The notes under the pieces are model-generated. The model was not told where the DNA came from. It made no database searches and worked only from the letters and a program-made list of their open reading frames with translations. From Eubacteriaceae bacterium UBA1433 (lineage in GTDB: Bacteria > Bacillota > Clostridia > Eubacteriales > UBA1433): a stretch of 41,715 nt of DNA. Where the stretch lies: positions 1 to 41,715 of the forward strand of contig DCTT01000015.1 of NCBI GenBank assembly GCA_002329295.1, given 5' to 3'. The stretch's first letter is position 1, and each line of letters starts with the position of its first letter. Below are positions 15,511 through 21,654 of this stretch, piece by piece. The position numbers and the translations under genes are program-made.

Positions 15511-15780
15511 CTATATTTTGTGCATCGCATCAAAAATATCTTCCCGCTGCAGTCGAACCGAAAGTCCTAAATTTTCTCCCGCCACATTGAGCGCCGCTTT
15601 CAGTTCATCAAAGGAACATTCCATCATTTCATAATTGACAAGCATCAGCATCGTAAAGTTTTCCTGCATAATGGTTTGCGTCAAATCTTCAATGTTTACG
15701 TTATGTTCATAAAGCGCTTTGCTGATATGATATATAATTCCTGTTTTGTCTTTGCCTACCACTGTGATAACCGCTTTCAT
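15511..15780 (-). CDS. ACT domain protein (UPF0237)
   Basis: An 89-residue stand-alone ACT domain, a small-molecule (usually amino-acid) sensing fold. The sequence starts KAVITVVGKDKTGIIYHISKALYEHNVNIEDLTQTI, with the VGKDKTGII loop typical of ACT ligand sites, and ends with the second beta-alpha-beta unit. Its ATG overlaps the GatD-like stop by four bases, and DUF711 follows 11 bases later. A ligand-controlled partner for DUF711 is the common inference. Confidence 0.93.
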   Translation of the reverse strand: MKAVITVVGKDKTGIIYHISKALYEHNVNIEDLTQTIMQENFTMLMLVNYEMMECSFDELKAALNVAGENLGLSVRLQREDIFDAMHKI

Positions 15781-16559
15781 TTTCCTCTCCTTACATTCGA
15801 TAAGATGGTTGGTTTTTCTTTTTTTTCAATAAATTCCTTTATTTTTTTCGCTGAACTTTCTTCAATGTCCCACGAAATTTTTGGCAATTCTATCGCTATA
15901 TTTTTGTTTGCCAAAACGCCCTCGATCATCGCCGTAGTGAGCCACGGATTTTTGATCAATACCGGCCCGAGCGCATTGGTCAAAATAACGTTTTGCATCC
16001 AAAGACCTTCATCACTCTTTCCGCAATTTCCGTATCCATACAGTACTTTGCCCAAAGGCGTGGTCTCTTTATCCAACAGCGTATCAATCATGGCGATTTG
16101 GCAACCGGTAATCTCCATTTCTTTTCCAAACACCCGGGCAGAAAACACCAAATCATCGCCATATACCGTCGTTCTTTCTTTGCAGTCAAAATTTGCGATG
16201 CCAAGCCCTCGATAGATTGCACCGTCGTGACGAATAATCTTGCGGGCAAACAACGCAATACCGGTTCCGGTAAGCAAAAAAACCGTCCCGCCGGCAATCG
16301 CTTCTTGTATATTCTCGCATTGTTCTTTGATTGCTTGGCTCACCAAAATAACATATTTCAGTTCACCCGAAGGAACATATACGATATCGTATGCGGCAAA
16401 ATCTATCTTTTCGTCAGGCAAATTGATCCGGTCTACCTCGATATGCAATCCCAGTCTTTCTGCCGTATTGATCAGCGCCATAACATTGCCTCTGTCTCCG
16501 TTCAGGCAAAAAATATCCGGGTACAAAAAAGCTGCTTTGATCTTCACTGCTTCCATCAT
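15777..16559 (-). CDS. gatD: GatD-like protein lacking the glutaminase catalytic Cys and His
   Basis: GatD is the class I glutaminase that feeds ammonia to MurT for amidation of lipid II D-Glu. This 260-residue homologue keeps the fold landmarks: YPDIFCLNGDRGNVMAL, GAIYRGLGIANF, LYGYGN and GPVLIKNPWL. The catalytic elements are gone. The ICGGYQ nucleophile elbow reads LTGTGI (Thr97 at the Cys position), the LHGP motif reads ALGP (Leu197 at the His position), and the usual GGG near residue 63 is PSGE. There is no frameshift and the frame is clean, so this is selective loss, not decay. It starts directly after the MurT-like stop. It probably acts as a structural or allosteric partner. Confidence 0.85.
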   Translation of the reverse strand: MMEAVKIKAAFLYPDIFCLNGDRGNVMALINTAERLGLHIEVDRINLPDEKIDFAAYDIVYVPSGELKYVILVSQAIKEQCENIQEAIAGGTVFLLTGTGIALFARKIIRHDGAIYRGLGIANFDCKERTTVYGDDLVFSARVFGKEMEITGCQIAMIDTLLDKETTPLGKVLYGYGNCGKSDEGLWMQNVILTNALGPVLIKNPWLTTAMIEGVLANKNIAIELPKISWDIEESSAKKIKEFIEKKEKPTILSNVRRGK

Positions 16560-17933
16560 CTATTGTTCTTCCTCCTGTGCTTGCTTATTGTCTTGCCGCA
16601 CAAAATTTTTGATTTCCTGAAAAGTTTTCAACCAGGTAATCAAATAGATATTATCGCATTCCTGCTCTAAAGCCGCCTGAAAAATCTCCCTGGCATCCTT
16701 TGTCGGCAAAATCATCACTTTTTCCGGCTCAACGCCTTCATGTAAAAAACGCAGCGCCGCATCATAACAAACATATTCCGAAAAACAGATGTATTTTTTC
16801 ACGTTCGACTCAATCAGCTTCGATATATCACAGTCATAGGCATAAAAAGTATTCGTATAATGAGGAACAAAGTCCACAATTTCATAGAGCCCCAAAACGA
16901 AGACCTTTTCTGTTTTGTCTGCTGCAACACTGTCCAATGCCGATTGCAGCGTCTCGGGATTTTCCTGTTTGATGCGAATATATTTGATGTCTTTTTCTCC
17001 GTATCGCAGCGTTTCGATGCGTCCGCCGATATTGATAAACGTTGAAAATGCCGAAGCAATGCTTTCGATAGAAAGCCCCAGGGTTTTTGCCACTGCGATG
17101 GCTCCGGCATAATTATACAGCATAAAAGGCACATGATAAGGCATGTCAAAATTTTGCTCGTCCACGACAAATCTCCCCAAACCAAAATCAATTTGCGAAA
17201 TATGGGTCTTTGGATTTTCTTCCGAGGCAAAACCGCAAAAAGGACACGAAAATTGACCTACATTGTCAATATTTAAAAACGCAAATTCTATCGGGCGCGC
17301 GCAGCGCGGACAAGGCATGCTGATATCCCATGGACCTGTTTTATGATAGGAAAAATCGTTTTTTTCTACGCCGAAATAGTGCACCCATCTGCTTTTCTCT
17401 TCAAAATACTTGCTCCGGGGCTCGTCATTATTCAAATACAAAATCATATCATTGTTGATTACCGATTCCAAATGTCGAACAATAAAGTCGGGATCTCCGT
17501 TTCGCTGTACCTGGTCTTTTTGTATATTGGTTATCACCATATGCTTTGCGGGAATGTAACGATAAATCTGATGCAAGCTTCTCTCATCTATTTCGAAAAG
17601 AAAATATTCTCCTTTGACTCGCCCTGAAAACGTGGCGTTTTTCATCAGCGTTGTGGCAACCCCGCATTTTTGGTTTGCCCCTTCTAAGTTGGCAACGACA
17701 TCGTAGTTGTTTTTTTTCAGAATATGGTACAACAAGTTCGTCATCGTGCTTTTGCCGTTTGTGCCGGTGATAAAAACCACTTTATCAAAATCCATTCCCC
17801 GAAACTGACCTAAAAATTTTTCATCCAATCTGTTGATGAATTTTCCCGGAAACGATGTTCCCTTGTGAGGAGCAATTCTGTTGATGAACCAGATAATCAG
17901 CTTGCCGAAAAAAAGTTCTATTTTAAATCGCAT
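16560..17933 (-). CDS. murT: MurT-like Mur ligase with zinc ribbon and divergent C-terminal domain
   Basis: MurT is an ATP-dependent Mur-ligase-fold enzyme that, with GatD, amidates D-Glu in lipid II. This 457-residue protein starts with a short hydrophobic stretch and has the P-loop FITGTNGKSTMTNLL (residues 54-68), the FEIDERS motif (113-119) and the family's zinc ribbon, Cys208/211 and Cys230/233. The C-terminal DUF1727 region is poorly conserved. The expected NPxG and DGRDxSWxWD motifs appear only as ENPETL (about 324-329) and FYAYDCDI (about 363-370). ATG at 17933 is preferred over a GTG seven codons upstream. With a GatD that lacks catalytic residues, the nitrogen donor may be free ammonia or another amine. 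Confidence 0.87.
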   Translation of the reverse strand: MRFKIELFFGKLIIWFINRIAPHKGTSFPGKFINRLDEKFLGQFRGMDFDKVVFITGTNGKSTMTNLLYHILKKNNYDVVANLEGANQKCGVATTLMKNATFSGRVKGEYFLFEIDERSLHQIYRYIPAKHMVITNIQKDQVQRNGDPDFIVRHLESVINNDMILYLNNDEPRSKYFEEKSRWVHYFGVEKNDFSYHKTGPWDISMPCPRCARPIEFAFLNIDNVGQFSCPFCGFASEENPKTHISQIDFGLGRFVVDEQNFDMPYHVPFMLYNYAGAIAVAKTLGLSIESIASAFSTFINIGGRIETLRYGEKDIKYIRIKQENPETLQSALDSVAADKTEKVFVLGLYEIVDFVPHYTNTFYAYDCDISKLIESNVKKYICFSEYVCYDAALRFLHEGVEPEKVMILPTKDAREIFQAALEQECDNIYLITWLKTFQEIKNFVRQDNKQAQEEEQ

Positions 17934-17980
17934 AATATCTCTGCCGCCTTCCACATCTCTTTTTTAAAATAGCATTTTAT

Positions 17981-17986
17981 ATTATA
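17981..17986 (-). promoter_or_regulatory. Extended -10 promoter of the MurT-like operon
   Basis: The minus strand reads TGC-TATAAT, an extended -10, 48 bases before the chosen ATG. The -35 region (TGTTGT-like) is weak, as is usual for extended -10 promoters. Confidence 0.6.
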
Positions 17987-18044
17987 GCAGAAAAGTCTTC
18001 AAACAACAGAGCTATTTTGCATCTTTGGCATAAGAGATGGTTCT

Positions 18045-18075
18045 GAATAAAAAAAGAAAGCTTTCGCTCTCTTTT
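18045..18075 (-). terminator. Terminator of the amino-acid ABC transporter operon
   Basis: A 10-bp stem (AAAAGAGAGC / GCTTTCTTTT with one G-U pair) with a GAAA tetraloop is followed on the minus strand by TTTTTTATTC. It begins about 13 bases after the ATPase stop. Confidence 0.8.
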
Positions 18076-18088
18076 CTTTGCAATGATT

Positions 18089-18847
18089 CTATAAAATACT
18101 TCTGAAAAAGTCTTTCGTTCTTTCTTGTTGCGGATTTTCAAAGACTTCACGGGGCGTTCCTTGTTCCACAATCTTTCCCTCATCCATAAAAATCAGCCGT
18201 GTGCCCACTTCTCGGGCAAAACCCATTTCATGCGTCACTACCATCATGGTCATACCGCCATGAGCCAACTGCTTCATAACTTCCAACACTTCGCCCACCA
18301 GCTCCGGATCCAGCGCACTGGTCGGCTCATCAAACAGCATGATTTTAGGCTCCATTGCCAAAGCCCTGGCAATGGCCACACGTTGTTGCTGTCCGCCCGA
18401 TAATCTTGACGGGTATTCATCGGCTTTTTCCACAATTCCTACCTTTTCCAAAAGCGCCCTCGCCTTTTCTTCTGCCTTTGCCTTCGGCGCTTTTTTCACT
18501 GTCACAGGTCCGATCATCACATTTTCCAAAGCGGTTTTATGTGGAAACAGGTTAAAACGTTGAAACACCATGCCCAATTCCGCACACATCTGCGCTACCT
18601 TTTTAGGATCTGTTTTTAACACATCTTTATCGTTTTCTCGATGATCCACCAAAACGCCGTCAATGTATATTTTCCCCGAACTGATTCGTTCCAAGTGATT
18701 CAGGCAGCGCAACAACGTACTCTTGCCGCTCCCTGAAGGCCCTACCACACACATCACTTCACTGGGGAAAATTTCTAAATCAATGCCGTTTAGCACGTGG
18801 TTTTTACCAAAATATTTATGAATGTTTTCTGTTTTAATCATACTCAT
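18089..18847 (-). CDS. Polar amino-acid (probably arginine) ABC transporter, ATPase
   Basis: This 252-residue cytoplasmic ATPase powers import. Motifs are Walker A GPSGSGKST, the Q-loop MVFQRFNLFPH, signature LSGGQQQRVAIARAL, Walker B IMLFDEPTSALDPE and the H-loop VTHEMGFA, with the GlnQ/ArtM/HisP-type C-terminus EQGTPREVFENPQQERTKDFF. The ATG giving MSMIKTEN is preferred, with a GGTTGGG-type site; an upstream GTG adds three residues. It follows the permease by a few bases. Arginine specificity is inferred only from the ARG-box-like site on the operon promoter. Confidence 0.93.
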   Translation of the reverse strand: MSMIKTENIHKYFGKNHVLNGIDLEIFPSEVMCVVGPSGSGKSTLLRCLNHLERISSGKIYIDGVLVDHRENDKDVLKTDPKKVAQMCAELGMVFQRFNLFPHKTALENVMIGPVTVKKAPKAKAEEKARALLEKVGIVEKADEYPSRLSGGQQQRVAIARALAMEPKIMLFDEPTSALDPELVGEVLEVMKQLAHGGMTMMVVTHEMGFAREVGTRLIFMDEGKIVEQGTPREVFENPQQERTKDFFRSIL

Positions 18848-18861
18848 TTTTTTCACCCAAC

Positions 18862-19515
18862 CTATTCATAGCGTGCGGCATGTTTTTCCATTTTATCAAA
18901 TATAAACGTAGAAATTGTTGTCAAAAACAAATAGATTGCACCCGCAACAAAATAAAATTTCCACTCACCGCTTGCAGCAAATTGTTTGCTGACTCTTGTC
19001 AGTTCAGCCAATCCGATTACAATGACCAAAGAAGTATCCTTTAAAATCATAATAAATTCATTGGCAAAGGGCGGTATCACACGGCGATAGGTCTGCGGAA
19101 TAATTATTTTCAGCATTGCCTGTCTATAGGTCATGCCTAAAGCTTTTGCCGCCTCCATCTGACCTTTATCAATGGATAAAATTCCCGCTCTGAAAATTTC
19201 GGCCAAATAGGCAGCCGTGTTCAGCGTCAGGCCGATAACCGCCGCACCGAACATAGAAACATTCAAATAATTTCCCGTTATGGCATTGGCCATCAACGGT
19301 ACCGCAAAATAAACGATAATCAATTGCAACATGAGGGGTGTACCTCGAAACACCCACACATATGTCCATGTAATTCCGCGCAGCACTTTACTTTTTGAAA
19401 TACGCGCCAGAGCAAGCAGCATCCCAAATATCAATCCTAAAGCAATGCTGATTAATGTCAGTTCAATCGTAACAATCGTTCCGTCCAAAAACCCCTTTGC
19501 TTGCATTGCAGTCAT
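18862..19515 (-). CDS. Polar amino-acid (probably arginine) ABC transporter, permease
   Basis: An integral membrane subunit of the His/Glu/Gln/Arg family, 217 residues from the ATG at 19515. That start has a GGGGTG site, whereas an upstream in-frame TTG at 19557 would lie inside a hairpin. Several hydrophobic segments are visible, starting with TIVTIELTLISIALGLIFGMLL. The EAA loop, which contacts the ATPase, reads EAAKALGMTYRQAMLKIIIPQTYRRVIPP. It pairs with the ATPase and binding protein of the same operon, probably as a homodimer because only one permease is encoded. Confidence 0.92.
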   Translation of the reverse strand: MTAMQAKGFLDGTIVTIELTLISIALGLIFGMLLALARISKSKVLRGITWTYVWVFRGTPLMLQLIIVYFAVPLMANAITGNYLNVSMFGAAVIGLTLNTAAYLAEIFRAGILSIDKGQMEAAKALGMTYRQAMLKIIIPQTYRRVIPPFANEFIMILKDTSLVIVIGLAELTRVSKQFAASGEWKFYFVAGAIYLFLTTISTFIFDKMEKHAARYE

Positions 19516-19530
19516 TTTTTCACCCCATTT

Positions 19531-19571
19531 AAAAAAATCAGCTGGCAACTTAATCAAATAAATTGCCAGCT
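19531..19571 (-). terminator. Hairpin/partial terminator between binding protein and permease genes
   Basis: Perfect 9-base arms AGCTGGCAA and TTGCCAGCT (19540-19548 and 19563-19571) with a 14-base loop are followed on the minus strand by GATTTTTTT. The placement after the binding-protein gene is typical of attenuation that keeps the binding protein in excess over the membrane subunits. Confidence 0.7.
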
Positions 19572-19627
19572 CATTATATCATACTTCACTTTGTATGACG
19601 AGCCAAAATAAATATTTCGGCGAGATT

Positions 19628-20443
19628 CTATTCACGCAGCTCTGTATCGATGTTTTTCGTATAGTCATCGCCGAGCCATTTGATGGAAATTTCCGAAAGC
19701 GTCCCGTCTTTGACTACTGCATTAAGAGCCTTTTGCATTTCATCTTTCAACTCGGTATTTCCTTTTTTGATACAAATCGAAATCGGCTCATTGGTCAGAG
19801 ATGCACTGCTGATTTCATATAAGTCGGGATATTTTGCAACATAGTCAATGGCAACCGCCATGTCCACAACGATTGTGTTTACATTACCGCTGCGCATTGC
19901 CAAGAACGCCAAATCCACCGAATCATATTGAACCAAATCAAATTTTACTCCACTCGCCAAATGTTTTTGACAAGCTATATCTGAAGTCGTTTGAAATTGT
20001 ACGCCTACCGTTTTTCCTTCCAGGTCCGCCGGTGTTTTTACACTTTCATCTCCCGGTCTTACTACGATTACCTGTCCGTTGGCCAAATACGGTGTTGTGA
20101 ACTCAAAATTCGGCAACCTCTCGTTGGTCATGCTGACCGAAGACATAATGGCATCATACTTTTGGGTATCCAAACCGATAAAAATAGAATCCCAGGCTAC
20201 AGGAACAAATACAACTTCCAGGCCCATTTCTTCTCCCAAAGCTTTTGCCAGGTCTATGTCAAAGCCCACCGTTTCTCCGGTCTGTTCGTCAATAAACTCC
20301 ATTGGCGGATAAGCCGGCTCCGTCCCGATAGTCAACTTGCCTTCTGTGATGGTCAGGTCTTTGGATGCCGTTGTTTGACCACATCCTGCCAACAGCGAAA
20401 CAAGCAACAACAAAGCCACAAATAAAACAGCAAATTTTTTCAT
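19628..20443 (-). CDS. Polar amino-acid (probably arginine) binding lipoprotein
   Basis: This 271-residue SBP type 3 protein has a signal peptide with lipobox LLAGC (Cys at about residue 21), so it is a lipid-anchored extracytoplasmic receptor. Landmarks are LTIGTEPAYPPMEFID, TVGFDIDLAKALGEEMG, WDSIFIGLDTQKYDAIMSS, the MTNERLPNFEFTTPY motif and the VGVQFQTTSD hinge segment. A strong GGAG site precedes the ATG. It is first in the transporter operon, under the promoter carrying the ARG-box-like site. Confidence 0.93.
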   Translation of the reverse strand: MKKFAVLFVALLLLVSLLAGCGQTTASKDLTITEGKLTIGTEPAYPPMEFIDEQTGETVGFDIDLAKALGEEMGLEVVFVPVAWDSIFIGLDTQKYDAIMSSVSMTNERLPNFEFTTPYLANGQVIVVRPGDESVKTPADLEGKTVGVQFQTTSDIACQKHLASGVKFDLVQYDSVDLAFLAMRSGNVNTIVVDMAVAIDYVAKYPDLYEISSASLTNEPISICIKKGNTELKDEMQKALNAVVKDGTLSEISIKWLGDDYTKNIDTELRE

Positions 20444-20514
20444 GTTCCATTCTCCTTTTTTATTTTCCGCTCCATGCGATCAAAACTGTGTTTGCACAAT
20501 GTTCTGAACAACAT

Positions 20515-20532
20515 AGTGAATATTTATACATA
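20515..20532 (-). promoter_or_regulatory. ARG-box-like operator over the transporter -10 region
   Basis: On the minus strand the 18 bases are TATGTATAAATATTCACT. They fit the generic ARG-box pattern TNTGNATWWWWATNCANA at all fixed positions except the last. The site overlaps the -10 box, as expected for repression by ArgR/AhrC when arginine is plentiful. No argR is in the window, so this is a motif-based inference. Confidence 0.6.
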
Positions 20533-20558
20533 ATATTGTCATTTTATGAATTTGTCAA
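20530..20558 (-). promoter_or_regulatory. Promoter of the amino-acid ABC transporter operon
   Basis: A perfect -35 TTGACA (20558-20553), a 17-base spacer and -10 TATTAT (20535-20530) lie about 87 bases upstream of the binding-protein ATG. Confidence 0.85.
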
Positions 20559-20561
20559 GGC

Positions 20562-20585
20562 AAAATCCATATTTTTATGGATTTT
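20562..20585. repeat. Inverted repeat between divergent promoters
   Basis: Perfect 9-base arms AAAATCCAT and ATGGATTTT around ATTTTT lie just outside the transporter -35 and over the weak plus-strand -35. It could be a shared operator, or a terminator-like hairpin on the plus strand, where eight T's follow. Confidence 0.45.
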
Positions 20586-20606
20586 TTTTCATTTTTCTAT
20601 TATAAT
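20578..20606 (+). promoter_or_regulatory. Candidate promoter of the thioesterase gene
   Basis: TATAAT (20601-20606) lies 45 bases before the ATG, with a poor -35 (TGGATT) at 17-base spacing that falls inside an inverted repeat. A regulator may be needed. Confidence 0.5.
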
Positions 20607-20650
20607 TAAATTACATTATTTTAAAAAAATATGTTTGGTACAGGTAAAAT

Positions 20651-21172
20651 ATGCAATACAAAATTGTAAAAATGCAAAACAACAGCAGCATGTGCATGGT
20701 ATGCGGTTTAGCGAATCCCTACAGTCTCAAAGCCCACTTTTTTGAAACGGATGAAGATCTTGTGCTTTGCCAAATTCGCATCGATGACAAACATCAAAGC
20801 TATCCCGATCGCGTACACGGAGGCATGATTGCAGCATTGCTTGACGAAATTATGGGGCGTGTCAACATGATTTTTGACCCGATGGGTTTTTCGATTACCG
20901 CCCGACTGGATACGCAATTTCTGCTCCCTGTTCCGCTCAATGAGGACTTTTATATGATTGCCCGTATCACGCGAAACACGCGGCTGTTATACGAATCTTC
21001 TGCCGAACTCATCCTTTCAAACGGCCAAATCGCTGCCACGGCACAGGGCAAATATGTCAAAATTGCCTTGGAAAAAATCGACAAACACCATGACGAGCAC
21101 GGTGTTTGGTTTTATGATTCCGATTATCCGGTTCCTGAATATCTTACCATTCCCGACAAAACCGATTCTTAG
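20651..21172 (+). CDS. Hotdog-fold acyl-CoA thioesterase (PaaI-like)
   Basis: This 173-residue protein has a single hotdog domain. The N-terminal CMVCGLANPYSLKAHF resembles the Cys-containing lead of this subgroup. The central segment YPDRVHGGMIAALLDEIMGR carries the His-Gly-Gly and Asp/Glu catalytic region of PaaI/YbdB-like thioesterases, and a second strand set includes SITARLDTQFLLPVPLNE. It probably hydrolyses a short or aromatic acyl-CoA in the cytosol; the substrate cannot be told from the sequence. It is monocistronic, divergent from the transporter operon and convergent, two bases apart, with the next gene. Confidence 0.85.
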   Translation: MQYKIVKMQNNSSMCMVCGLANPYSLKAHFFETDEDLVLCQIRIDDKHQSYPDRVHGGMIAALLDEIMGRVNMIFDPMGFSITARLDTQFLLPVPLNEDFYMIARITRNTRLLYESSAELILSNGQIAATAQGKYVKIALEKIDKHHDEHGVWFYDSDYPVPEYLTIPDKTDS

Positions 21173-21173
21173 C

Positions 21174-21566
21174 CTAGGAATCCAAATAATTTAAAATACT
21201 CGGCTTTTGAAATGTTTCGATAAACTGTAGCAGTTTTTTCTCATCCAGTTCCAGGATGCTGACTCTTTCATCTTTAAATTTAATCGCCACCACATAAGTT
21301 CCCTTCTCAGGTGCAGAAAAAACAAAGGGGCTTGTTTGCTCACGCAAGTCTTCCTCTTCTTCCAAAATCTTACTTGCGTTTGATTCCATCATTTCTTCAT
21401 CCAAAATTTCATACATTGCAACGGATCGTCGTGTGATATCCATTGCCTGACTGCTTAAAAAACTTCCCTTGATCATGATCGTTAAATAATTTCCCAAAAA
21501 TTTAGTGGATATCACTTCAGAGCCTTTATAATCCCCGGCAACCACTATTGATTTTATTTTCGCCAT
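21174..21566 (-). CDS. Hypothetical protein, 130 residues
   Basis: I do not recognise this family. It begins MAKIKSIVVAGDYKGSEVISTKFLGNYLTIMIKG, a beta-rich start, and has an acidic central stretch (DEEMMESNASKILEEEEDLRE, about residues 56-76). The second half is an alpha/beta segment ending VSILELDEKKLLQFIETFQK. No signal peptide, membrane segment or Cys cluster is visible, so it is probably cytosolic. CAGGAGG is an excellent ribosome site, and an extended -10 promoter lies about 33 bases upstream. It is therefore probably expressed on its own. It sits between pyk and the thioesterase. Confidence 0.7.
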   Translation of the reverse strand: MAKIKSIVVAGDYKGSEVISTKFLGNYLTIMIKGSFLSSQAMDITRRSVAMYEILDEEMMESNASKILEEEEDLREQTSPFVFSAPEKGTYVVAIKFKDERVSILELDEKKLLQFIETFQKPSILNYLDS

Positions 21567-21599
21567 CCAGATGCCTCCTGTTTATTGAAATGCTGTTTT

Positions 21600-21605
21600 A
21601 TTATA
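21600..21605 (-). promoter_or_regulatory. Extended -10 promoter of the 130-residue hypothetical gene
   Basis: The minus strand reads TTTGTGGTATAATAAAA, an extended -10. The same 17 bases occur in front of ispD (about 8514-8530). No convincing -35 is seen. Confidence 0.6.
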
Positions 21606-21654
21606 CCACAAAGAAATCAAAAACAATTCCTTTCCGCAAATCTTCTTTTATCTT

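Noticed and set aside
15777..16559. GatD-like gene as a pseudogene
   Set aside because: The frame is intact, start and stop overlap or abut neighbours precisely, and fold motifs are conserved. Loss is confined to the catalytic elements, so it is called as a coding gene.
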